From a bacterium (lineage in GTDB: Bacteria > Verrucomicrobiota > Verrucomicrobiia > Limisphaerales > UBA11358), in the NCBI GenBank assembly GCA_021781185.1, contig JAJXXI010000291.1, forward strand, positions 1-5,730: DNA of 5,730 nucleotides. Reading direction: 5' to 3'. The translations under genes were made by a program, and so were the position numbers. The notes under the pieces are model-generated. The model had not been told where the DNA came from and made no database searches. It worked only from the letters and a program-made list of their open reading frames with translations. Positions 1-5,730 of the stretch are shown here, one piece after another; position 1 is the stretch's first letter; every line of letters begins with the position of its first letter.

Positions 1-392
1 TCGGCGTTTCGCCCGGCTTGAGCGAAGCCGTCTCCCACGCTGCCCATCACAGCAAACTGCCGCTATTCCCCGGCGTCATCACTCCCAGCGAAGTCATGCG
101 GGCGCTGGAACTCGGATGGAAACAATTAAAGTTTTTCCCGGCGGAAACCTTCGGTGGCGTCAGCGCCTTGAAGGCGCTCATCGGGCCGTTTGGCCACACG
201 GGCGTTCAATTCGTGCCCACCGGCGGCATCACTGCGGCAACGCTGCCGAATTATCTGGCCCTGCCCCAGGTGGCGGCCGTGGGCGGTTCCTGGATGGCCG
301 AGCGCAAACTGGTTGCTGAAAAACAGTGGGCCAAAATCACCTCACTCACGGCGGAAGCGATGAAGGCGGTGGCGGCAACGCCAACGAAATAA
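1..392 (+). CDS. eda: KDPG aldolase (2-dehydro-3-deoxy-phosphogluconate aldolase), C-terminal part, 5' end outside window
   Basis: Class I aldolase that splits 2-keto-3-deoxy-6-phosphogluconate into pyruvate and glyceraldehyde-3-phosphate in the cytosol, the last step of uronate catabolism and of the Entner-Doudoroff route. The frame is open from base 3 and reads GVSPGLSEAV at the edge, matching the family's PGL(T/S)E segment; the TTG at 18 is an internal Leu codon, not a start. About 130 residues are visible against roughly 210 in E. coli Eda, so about 80 are missing. The segment LKFFPAE holds the Schiff-base lysine (codon 129-131). Further on are GPFG, the phosphate-binding PTGGI loop (about 219-233) and GGSWM (about 282-296), all in the family order. 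Some family members also act on 4-hydroxy-2-oxoglutarate, which cannot be excluded. It is convergent with the kdu genes, so it belongs to a separate transcript although it serves the same pathway. Confidence 0.95.
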   Translation, partial: GVSPGLSEAVSHAAHHSKLPLFPGVITPSEVMRALELGWKQLKFFPAETFGGVSALKALIGPFGHTGVQFVPTGGITAATLPNYLALPQVAAVGGSWMAERKLVAEKQWAKITSLTAEAMKAVAATPTK

Positions 393-419
393 TTTGCAAC
401 CGCTAATCTTTTTTGCCCT

Positions 420-451
420 CGCTGACAGTTTTTGACCAGCAAAAATCAGCG
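420..451. terminator. Hairpin between convergent eda and GH105-DUF4861 genes, possible bidirectional terminator
   Basis: In the 82-base gap between two convergent stop codons, CGCTGA (420-425) pairs with TCAGCG (446-451) and TTTTT (429-433) pairs with AAAAA (441-445). The loop is GACCAGC and CAG is bulged on one side. The position is right for a shared terminator. The outer stem is only six pairs and no clean T-run follows directly: on the + strand a TATTTTT run comes about 14 bases later, and on the - strand an A-run follows. Seen: the dyad. Inferred: termination. Confidence 0.35.
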
Positions 452-474
452 CGGACCAGTGGATTATTTTTCGT

Positions 475-2814
475 TTAATTCCCCACCGTCACCTGCAACG
501 GCTGATCGCGGCGCTCGGCAAAGCGTTTCACGTAATTCTCCCACTGAACGTGGTTCGTGAAATCACCGCTCCGATCCCAGCACGCGCCGAAATAATAGGT
601 TAACGGCTGACCAATTTTGGCTTTTGTGATGGCGAGCAAATCGCGGATCGGCGGATACCCTTCGTGCGTCGGTTGCGGCACGTTGGCATGGAGTTTCGCT
701 ACAGGCAGATTTGGGGCGTCGTTCGTAAATTCGATCACGCTGCCTTTGGCCAGAATGATGGTGTCGCCAATAACGCCTTTCGGTTTATCTTCCGGCTGCC
801 AGTAGCTGAGCCAGCCTTCTGCCTGATTGTGCGCAATGAACTCCACGCGATTGGTCGGGCAGGCCCGCTCCGCCAGACCGACGCCAATCGTCAACGGTGA
901 TTTGTCTTCGCTGCTGAAGATACTTTGCGCCTTGGTCATCCACGAACCGGCGTCAATGCTGTAACGCTTCGTCTCCGAAACCATTCGGCCCTTGCCGGCA
1001 TCCCACGCGTCGTAAGTCAGTTCAAATTCCGAGCGGATCGGGCCGGTGGTGATGAGCTTCCAGTTCCGGTAATTGCTGGAGGTATGAAGTTTCTGACCAT
1101 CCCAGATTCCGAGCCCGCCGCAGCCGCGACTGTGCCCGACCCGGTAATCGTCCATGAACGAACCGTTGTCCTCATGATAATGCTTGGTGGCATACATCGT
1201 GTCCACGATGAGGCCGCGATCCTTTTTGATCCAGACATCCGGTCCGCTGCTGATGGTGCCTTCAGCCTTGATGAGCGCCTGGCCGTAAGTGCGGTGCGCG
1301 ATGCGGTCGCTCTCCCAGGCAAAATCATCAAACCGTTCCGGCACATAACGGGCGAACGTCTTCACGATGGGCGGCGGCACGGCGGCGAGAGCTGAAGCAT
1401 CCAAAACGTAATACGTCCGCGTCTCATGTGGTGCGAGGTCAACCTGAAAAACCAGTTTGTCTGGTGAAAGATAGCTGGTTTCGGAAGCGTAGGCTTGAGA
1501 ATCTAAAACACGCGCAGCAACTCCATCCATGACTCGAACTGCTCCTTTGGGAAATAGCAGCGTGTCTTTGATATTCCCCCCAAAAGCCGCCGGATTGATG
1601 TTTAGTTCAACCGTTTCACAATCGCGGGAAAAGTTCGCCGGGTTGGTCACACTGATTTTCACAATACGCGCCTGATTCGCATTTTCCAAAACGGCCATTC
1701 GATAGACCTCGCTGCCCGCCAGCAGGAACGCGCCGACGCCATAAACTTCCGTGGATCCAGGCGCAAACTTTTTCGGGTCCGCGCCAATGGGTTGGACGTG
1801 CGTCAATTTGCCATCGGCATCCACACAACTGACCAGCGCCGCCCACGCCTTGCGAACGGCAGGTTCAAAGGTCGCGCGGTCGAGCAAACCTTGATTCACC
1901 CCCCACGCCAGCGCGTAGGTGTAAAAGCCGGAACCGCTGGTTTCCTTGAGCGGATAGCTTTCCGGATCGAGCAAACTCGCCCGCCAGAGGCCGTCCGGCT
2001 GCTGACAGGCCAGGATTTTGGCCGCCATGTCCTTGAATAATTGCTCGAAGCGTGGACGATCGGGATGATTCATCGGCAGGTATTGCAGCACGCGGACCAG
2101 CCCGGCCATCACCCAGCCGTTGCCCCGTCCCCAGAAGACTTTCTGGCCATTGGCCTCGCGCTTGTCAAAAAAGGTGCTGTCGCGATAAAAGAGATGTTCC
2201 GTTTTATCGTAGAGAAAATCCGTCGTCCGCCACCAGTTGGTCACCATGAAATTCAAATACTTCTCGTCACCGGTTGCGGCGTAAAGTCCCGCCCAGGCTG
2301 GCGGCCCCATGAACAGCGAATCGCACCACGCCCAGTTTTCCCGCGTCTTCGGGTCCTCTTTTTTGGCGTATTCCAGGCTTTGCACCTTGGGCGGATTGGC
2401 CAGTATCCGGTCAAATTCCTCCCGCATGGGTGCGATCATTTTCGGCTCGCGGTAAAGCAGATAAAGCTCCGCCCACGTCTGGCCGATGCAATGGTCATCC
2501 GCATCGTAAAGCCGCGGCCCGAGCTTCCAGTTGTTCGTCTCGCCCTGCGCGAGCATGGCTTCGCGATATTTGGCATCGCCGGAAATGCCCGCCAGCGCCA
2601 TGAAACCTGCGTCACCCGCCGCCTGCACCCAGCCCGTGGCCGGACGTTTGGCGGTAACGGAGGGATTTGCCAATTGCCAGTCCGCCACCCGCTGCATCGC
2701 AGAGAGAACGGCTTTGGGGGAAATATCCGCTGAATCTGTCTGGGCAAATGCGGATGTGGTCAACAAAAGGATGCCCGAGGTAAAACCTACCAGGCGGTTG
2801 AGACGATTTTTCAT
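475..2814 (-). CDS. Exported two-domain protein: GH105/GH88-type unsaturated uronyl hydrolase fused to DUF4861
   Basis: The predicted protein has 779 residues. Residues 1-24 look like a Sec signal peptide: Lys/Arg-rich start, hydrophobic core GILLL, cleavage after AFA. Residues ~30-375 form an alpha-barrel domain of the GH105/GH88 type, which releases 4,5-unsaturated uronic acid from lyase-made oligosaccharides by hydration of the double bond. Acidic candidates are Asp106/Asp107 in DADDHCIGQTW and Asp165 in WCDSLFM; FWGRGNGW (~227-234) and VYGVGAFLLAG (~357-367) are family-typical. Residues ~383-775 match DUF4861 as I know it: RYVPERFDDFAWE (~489), a His/Asp-rich stretch (545-567) and GPIRSEFELTY (~591). 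I know no proven activity for DUF4861. An in-frame Met lies 4 codons upstream (2826), and the frame stays open to 2946, inside the previous gene. The Met at 2814 was chosen because it gives a standard signal peptide; no Shine-Dalgarno sequence supports any of the starts. It is the last gene of the operon, 55 bases after the GH105 gene. Confidence 0.88.
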   Translation of the reverse strand: MKNRLNRLVGFTSGILLLTTSAFAQTDSADISPKAVLSAMQRVADWQLANPSVTAKRPATGWVQAAGDAGFMALAGISGDAKYREAMLAQGETNNWKLGPRLYDADDHCIGQTWAELYLLYREPKMIAPMREEFDRILANPPKVQSLEYAKKEDPKTRENWAWCDSLFMGPPAWAGLYAATGDEKYLNFMVTNWWRTTDFLYDKTEHLFYRDSTFFDKREANGQKVFWGRGNGWVMAGLVRVLQYLPMNHPDRPRFEQLFKDMAAKILACQQPDGLWRASLLDPESYPLKETSGSGFYTYALAWGVNQGLLDRATFEPAVRKAWAALVSCVDADGKLTHVQPIGADPKKFAPGSTEVYGVGAFLLAGSEVYRMAVLENANQARIVKISVTNPANFSRDCETVELNINPAAFGGNIKDTLLFPKGAVRVMDGVAARVLDSQAYASETSYLSPDKLVFQVDLAPHETRTYYVLDASALAAVPPPIVKTFARYVPERFDDFAWESDRIAHRTYGQALIKAEGTISSGPDVWIKKDRGLIVDTMYATKHYHEDNGSFMDDYRVGHSRGCGGLGIWDGQKLHTSSNYRNWKLITTGPIRSEFELTYDAWDAGKGRMVSETKRYSIDAGSWMTKAQSIFSSEDKSPLTIGVGLAERACPTNRVEFIAHNQAEGWLSYWQPEDKPKGVIGDTIILAKGSVIEFTNDAPNLPVAKLHANVPQPTHEGYPPIRDLLAITKAKIGQPLTYYFGACWDRSGDFTNHVQWENYVKRFAERRDQPLQVTVGN

Positions 2815-2869
2815 GATAATTTTCATTCGGATGACGGCTGTAATGGTAGATGCGGCCAAGGCAGATTGG

Positions 2870-4126
2870 TTACTGTTTTGTTGATCCTTCCAGTTGTTGC
2901 AATTCGATTCCCGCCAGAATGAACGGTCCAATTCCCTTGAGATCATTGTTCACCACCGGTTCGCTGATGTAATAGTCAAAACTGCCATCGCGAGGCCGGC
3001 CGGCAGAATTTTTGAAACCGAGGCCGGCCACGGAACAACAGTGCGTGAGCGACCAGCGATTTTCGCCGGCGGGCTGGATGAGGTTTTGAATGATGCCTGC
3101 GTAACCCTTCTCAATGGCCGGAACGTAATCGCGTGACAGATAACCATGGTTCACACCTTTCGCCAGCGAATAGACGAACATCGCCGAGGCGGTCGCCTCC
3201 CGATAATTGCCCACCCGGCCGCCTTGGTTCATGACCTGCCACCAGAGGCCGGTCTTCGGATCCTGAAATTTCACAATTCCCGCAGCAAGCTTCTGCAACA
3301 TCTTGATGATTTGCGGACGGGCCGGGTCGCCGGCCGGGAAATAATCCAGCACGTCCACCAGCGCCATCGCATACCAGCCGTCGGCGCGGCCCCAAAAATT
3401 GGACGAACAACCCGTCGCCGGATTGGCCCACGACTGAATCCTGGCCGCATCCCACGCATGATAGAACAACCCCGTGTCGGGATCGTAGGTGTGTTCACCC
3501 ACCAGTTCAATCTGCCGGGCCACGTCGGCATAAGCAGACTCCGGCCCGCCGGATATTTCGGCGTATTCAGCATAGAACGGTGCGGCCATATAGATTCCGT
3601 CCAGCCACATTTGATTCGTGTAGCGCTGCTTGTGCCAGAAACCTCCGTCCGCCGTGCGCGGCTGGGTGGCGAGCTGTTTGATCAACAACGCGGCGGCTTT
3701 TTGATAACGCGTGTCGTGGGTGATCTGCCACAGCGCCAGCGCGGTCTTGCCAGGATTGAGCGCGTCGAGCTGATACTCATCCGGTTTGTAGCCGTGAATT
3801 TTCCCGTCCGGTGAAATGAACGACCCGATCGCATTTTCCGCGAAGGTGACGTAACGGGGATTCGGAGCGCAGGCGTTTAATTTCAACAACGACAACGCAA
3901 ACAGGCCGGCGGTGTAATCCCACTTGGCCTTGCCGCTCGGTTTCCATGCAAGCGAATCGTCCCGGCGCGCCATTTCCGAATCGGCGAGCCGCACCGACCA
4001 TTCCAGCGGCGTCGCGCCCGCATAAACGGGCTTTGCAGAAACGGGTTTCGTCGCGCAGGAAACGGGCAAAAACGATGAGACGATGAGCGCAAAAGAAAGC
4101 ATCGCGCGGCGAAAAGTTTTTTCCAT
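2870..4126 (-). CDS. Exported GH105 unsaturated rhamnogalacturonyl/glucuronyl hydrolase (YteR/YesR-like)
   Basis: A single-domain glycosidase of 418 residues, expected to cleave the terminal 4,5-unsaturated uronate from oligosaccharides made by polysaccharide lyases. Residues 1-~30 form an export signal with FRR, the hydrophobic stretch MLSFALIVSSFL, then PVSC at 21-24. Cys24 could be lipidated, but Pro at -3 is atypical for a lipobox, so ordinary signal-peptidase cleavage is equally possible. The catalytic domain spans ~45-412. Asp121 (YQLDALNPGK) and Asp176 (MWLDGIYM) lie 55 residues apart, the same spacing as the two active-site Asp of B. subtilis YteR (88 and 143). GRADGWYAMAL (246-256), CSVAGLG (364-370), DGSFDYYISE (380-389) and GIGPFILAGIE (398-408) complete the GH105 pattern. 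The polymer (rhamnogalacturonan I, ulvan or other) cannot be told from sequence alone. It lies 80 bases after kduD. No Shine-Dalgarno is visible, and the start codon falls inside a predicted hairpin. Confidence 0.93.
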   Translation of the reverse strand: MEKTFRRAMLSFALIVSSFLPVSCATKPVSAKPVYAGATPLEWSVRLADSEMARRDDSLAWKPSGKAKWDYTAGLFALSLLKLNACAPNPRYVTFAENAIGSFISPDGKIHGYKPDEYQLDALNPGKTALALWQITHDTRYQKAAALLIKQLATQPRTADGGFWHKQRYTNQMWLDGIYMAAPFYAEYAEISGGPESAYADVARQIELVGEHTYDPDTGLFYHAWDAARIQSWANPATGCSSNFWGRADGWYAMALVDVLDYFPAGDPARPQIIKMLQKLAAGIVKFQDPKTGLWWQVMNQGGRVGNYREATASAMFVYSLAKGVNHGYLSRDYVPAIEKGYAGIIQNLIQPAGENRWSLTHCCSVAGLGFKNSAGRPRDGSFDYYISEPVVNNDLKGIGPFILAGIELQQLEGSTKQ

Positions 4127-4142
4127 AGGTTGACACCCATGG
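4123..4142 (-). promoter_or_regulatory. Predicted mRNA hairpin enclosing the GH105 start codon
   Basis: Read on the - strand, bases 4142-4135 pair with 4130-4123 to give eight consecutive pairs (CCAU-G-GGU with ACC-U-AUGG, one of them a G-U wobble) around a four-base loop GUCA. The ATG start codon (4126-4124) lies in the 3' arm. As DNA it is also an interrupted palindrome with arms CCAT/ATGG and GGT/ACC and could be an operator. Seen: the dyad. Inferred: any effect on translation or protein binding. A chance occurrence remains quite possible. Confidence 0.3.
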
Positions 4143-4206
4143 AATTACCAGACTTTCGCCGCGCGACCAAACGAATTTGAGCGCAAAAACTGGCGACCCG
4201 CGGTTT

Positions 4207-4989
4207 TCAGCGCGCGAGCCAGCCGCCGTCCACGTTCATGATGGTGCCGTTCATGTAGTCGGCGGCCTTCGAGGCGAGGAACAGGATCGGTTCCGCCACA
4301 TCTTCCGGCTGGCCCCAGCGGGCTTCGGGAATGCGGGCGAGAATGGACTCGCTGCGCTTTTCGTCCTCGCGGATCGGGCGCGTGTTTTCCGTGGCGATGT
4401 AGCCGGGCGCGATGGCGTTGAAGTTGCAGCGCTCCTTGGCGAGTTCGTTGGCGAAAGCCTTGGTGATGCCGGCAATGCCGCTCTTGGCCGCCGTGTAACC
4501 GGGCACAAAAACACCCCCCTGGAACGACAGCATCGAGGCGATGTTGACGACTTTGAGGCGCGCGTCCGCCGGGGATTTTTCACGCCCGCCGCTGAGCCAC
4601 CATTTGGCCACGGCCTGCGAGAGGAAGAACGGTGCGGAAAGGTTGATTTGAATCAGCGCGTTCCAGTCGGCTTCAGGATGATCCACGATGGGCGCGCGGC
4701 GGATGATGCCGGCGTTGTTCACGAGGATGTCCACCCGGCCGGCGTCGGCGAGAATTTTGGCAATGAGATCGGCGGCGCCCTTTTGCGTGAGCTTGCCGAA
4801 ATCCTCGGTATAGGAATTGAATTTCGCGCCGAGCGCGCCGGCCTTCTCGCCGGTCTCGGTCTGATCGCCGATGTCCACGCTGACGACGTGCGCCCCTTCG
4901 CGGGCGAAAGCCAGCGCGATGCCCTGGCCAATGCCTCGGCTCGCTCCGGTAATGATGGCCACTTTGTTGGCAAATCGTTTGGTTTCCAT
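4207..4989 (-). CDS. kduD: 2-dehydro-3-deoxy-D-gluconate 5-dehydrogenase (KduD), short-chain dehydrogenase
   Basis: Cytosolic SDR enzyme that reduces 2,5-diketo-3-deoxygluconate, the product of KduI, to 2-keto-3-deoxygluconate (KDG). The protein has 260 residues and a classical SDR layout. The cofactor loop is TGASRGIG (14-21). Asp39 at the end of the second strand favours NAD(H) over NADP(H). NNAG is at 91-94, Asn116 in the helix region, and catalytic Ser152, Tyr165 and Lys169 are present. KduD-specific marks are ASMLSFQGG (151-159), NAIAPGYIAT (191-200) and the terminal VDGGWLAR. It is seven residues longer than E. coli KduD (253); the extra residues sit near 132-144, in a surface stretch before the Ser152 strand. 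The ATG at 4989 is the natural start for the Rossmann fold. It lies 35 bases after kduI, with an A/C-rich leader that has no Shine-Dalgarno sequence. The neighbouring kduI makes the KduD assignment firm over other gluconate dehydrogenases of the same family. Confidence 0.96.
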   Translation of the reverse strand: METKRFANKVAIITGASRGIGQGIALAFAREGAHVVSVDIGDQTETGEKAGALGAKFNSYTEDFGKLTQKGAADLIAKILADAGRVDILVNNAGIIRRAPIVDHPEADWNALIQINLSAPFFLSQAVAKWWLSGGREKSPADARLKVVNIASMLSFQGGVFVPGYTAAKSGIAGITKAFANELAKERCNFNAIAPGYIATENTRPIREDEKRSESILARIPEARWGQPEDVAEPILFLASKAADYMNGTIMNVDGGWLAR

Positions 4990-5024
4990 ATTTATGTTTT
5001 GGTTTGGTTAAATTGAACTGGTTC

Positions 5025-5730
5025 TCACCGCAAATCCGCCGGCTTCACCTGGTCCATGTCATCGAACACCTGGTTTTCGCCGGCCATGCCCCAGATGAAC
5101 TTGTAGTTGGCCGTGCCCACGCCGAAGTGCATGGACCAGTTCGGCGATAGCGCCACCTCGTCGTTGCGCAGAAACAAGTGCCGCGTCTCCTGCGGTTCGC
5201 CGAAGAAATGGGACAGCACCTTGTCGCCAAGGTCGAAATAGAAATAAATCTCCGTGCGCCGCCAGTGCGTGTGCGGGGGAAAGGAGTTCCATACATTGCC
5301 CGGCTCCAGCGCCGTGAGACCCATGACGAGCTGGCAGCTCTGGATGCCGCCCTGGTGGATGAACTTGTAAATGGTGCGCTTGTTGGAAGTCTCCTGCGCC
5401 CCCAGATGCACCGGCGACGCCTCAGCGGAAGTCATCATGCGCGCCGGATGGGCCGCGTGCGCCGGACAGCTCAGAAAATAAAACTTCGCGGGCTCCTTTT
5501 CATCCACGCTGGCAAATGTCACCGACTTGGTGCCCATCGGCAGATAGACGCAGTCCTTGTTTTCAAGCGGGAAGGTTTTGCCATCCGCCACCACCTTGCC
5601 GGCACCGCCGACGTTGATGGTGCCGAGTTCGCGCCGTTCGAGAAAAAATGCGCGCCCGGTTTCCTTGTGATTCGGCAGTTCAACCGGCTGGTTCAACGGC
5701 ATCACCCCGCCAACGACAAGCCGGTCCAGG
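5025..5730 (-). CDS. kduI: 5-dehydro-4-deoxy-D-glucuronate isomerase (KduI), N-terminus outside window
   Basis: Cytosolic cupin-fold isomerase that converts 5-keto-4-deoxyuronate (4-deoxy-L-threo-5-hexosulose uronate) to 2,5-diketo-3-deoxygluconate. The frame is open to the right edge and begins with LDRLVVGGVMPL, which corresponds to about residue 42 of the 278-residue E. coli protein. Thus 234 residues are visible and roughly 40 are missing. The GTG at 5705 is an internal Val codon. The conserved FFLERRELG and NVGGAG segments are followed by the metal site: the PHTHWRRTE segment (5249-5276) carries two His and one Glu, and a fourth ligand, His in SMHFGVGT, lies about 41 residues on. These match the zinc ligands of E. 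coli KduI (His, His, Glu, His) in order and nearly in spacing, with a one-residue deletion. The end, GENQVFDDMDQVKPADLR, is family-typical. It is the first visible gene of the leftward operon; promoter and start codon lie outside. Confidence 0.97.
   Translation of the reverse strand, partial: LDRLVVGGVMPLNQPVELPNHKETGRAFFLERRELGTINVGGAGKVVADGKTFPLENKDCVYLPMGTKSVTFASVDEKEPAKFYFLSCPAHAAHPARMMTSAEASPVHLGAQETSNKRTIYKFIHQGGIQSCQLVMGLTALEPGNVWNSFPPHTHWRRTEIYFYFDLGDKVLSHFFGEPQETRHLFLRNDEVALSPNWSMHFGVGTANYKFIWGMAGENQVFDDMDQVKPADLR

Larger units (their letters stand above)
475..5730 (-). other. Predicted uronate-utilisation operon kduI-kduD-GH105-GH105/DUF4861
   Basis: Four genes on one strand with gaps of 35, 80 and 55 bases act in successive steps: two exported hydrolases that release unsaturated uronate, then two cytosolic enzymes that convert it to KDG. 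I see no convincing promoter inside the cluster. The 80-base gap after kduD contains two small dyads that could lower downstream expression. Co-transcription is inferred from spacing and function. Confidence 0.7.

Noticed and set aside
18..392. TTG at 18 as the start of a short independent aldolase
   Set aside because: The frame continues to base 3 with residues matching the PGL(T/S)E segment of full-length KDPG aldolases, so this is an internal Leu codon of a gene cut by the window edge.
434..459. Direct repeat GACCAG at 434-439 and 454-459, spaced 20 bases
   Set aside because: Six-base repeats at this spacing are expected by chance, and the site lies between two gene ends where an operator is unlikely.
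925..1395. 156-codon open frame on the + strand inside the DUF4861 region
   Set aside because: It is in register with the - strand gene and has no upstream signal or domain.
2041..2733. 230-codon open frame on the + strand opposite the GH105-DUF4861 gene
   Set aside because: It is in codon register with the real gene and open for the same codon-usage reason; the protein resembles no family I know.
3146..3814. 222-codon open frame on the + strand opposite the GH105 gene
   Set aside because: Also a register-matched shadow; the product is rich in Arg, His and Pro and the opposite strand has a full catalytic domain.
4177..5016. 279-codon open frame on the + strand opposite kduD
   Set aside because: It is exactly in codon register with kduD on the other strand. 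Stops there would need TTA, CTA or TCA codons in kduD, which are rare in a GC-rich gene. The product is Arg/Gly/His-rich with no recognisable domain.
5015..5024. Small palindrome GAACCAGTTC between kduI and kduD
   Set aside because: The arms are only four bases and there is no T-run or second copy; too weak for an operator or terminator claim.

Overview
The window is a piece of a uronic-acid catabolic locus from a moderately GC-rich Gram-negative-type bacterium. Protein style (an exported GH105-like enzyme with a C-terminal DUF4861 region), secretion signals and start codons without Shine-Dalgarno sequences suggest the Verrucomicrobiota/Planctomycetota neighbourhood. This taxonomic guess is inference only; no rRNA or other marker gene is present.

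Layout. At the left edge, on the + strand, lies the C-terminal ~60% of a KDPG aldolase (eda), cut by the window start. After an 82-base convergent gap with one hairpin, four genes run leftward on the - strand. In transcription order these are kduI (5' end cut by the right edge), kduD, an exported GH105-type unsaturated glucuronyl/galacturonyl hydrolase, and a large exported protein joining a second GH105/GH88-type domain to DUF4861. The gaps between them are 35, 80 and 55 bases, which fits one operon whose promoter lies beyond the right edge. No stretch over 300 bases is without a gene.

How the genes work together. Polysaccharide lyases, not seen here, leave a 4,5-unsaturated uronate at the non-reducing end of oligosaccharides from pectin/rhamnogalacturonan, ulvan or similar polymers. 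The two exported hydrolases would remove that sugar, which opens to 5-keto-4-deoxyuronate. KduI isomerises it to 2,5-diketo-3-deoxygluconate and KduD reduces that to 2-keto-3-deoxygluconate (KDG). A KDG kinase, absent from the window, would make KDPG, which Eda splits into pyruvate and glyceraldehyde-3-phosphate. The window thus covers the route from exported glycosidase to central metabolism except for the kinase and the transporter.

The individual steps are well known. The parts most worth a second look are the GH105-DUF4861 fusion, whose C-terminal half has no function I can assign, the pairing of two divergent GH105 domains, and a short mRNA hairpin that would bury the start codon of the first GH105 gene. 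I see no mobile element, CRISPR array, tRNA or rRNA.
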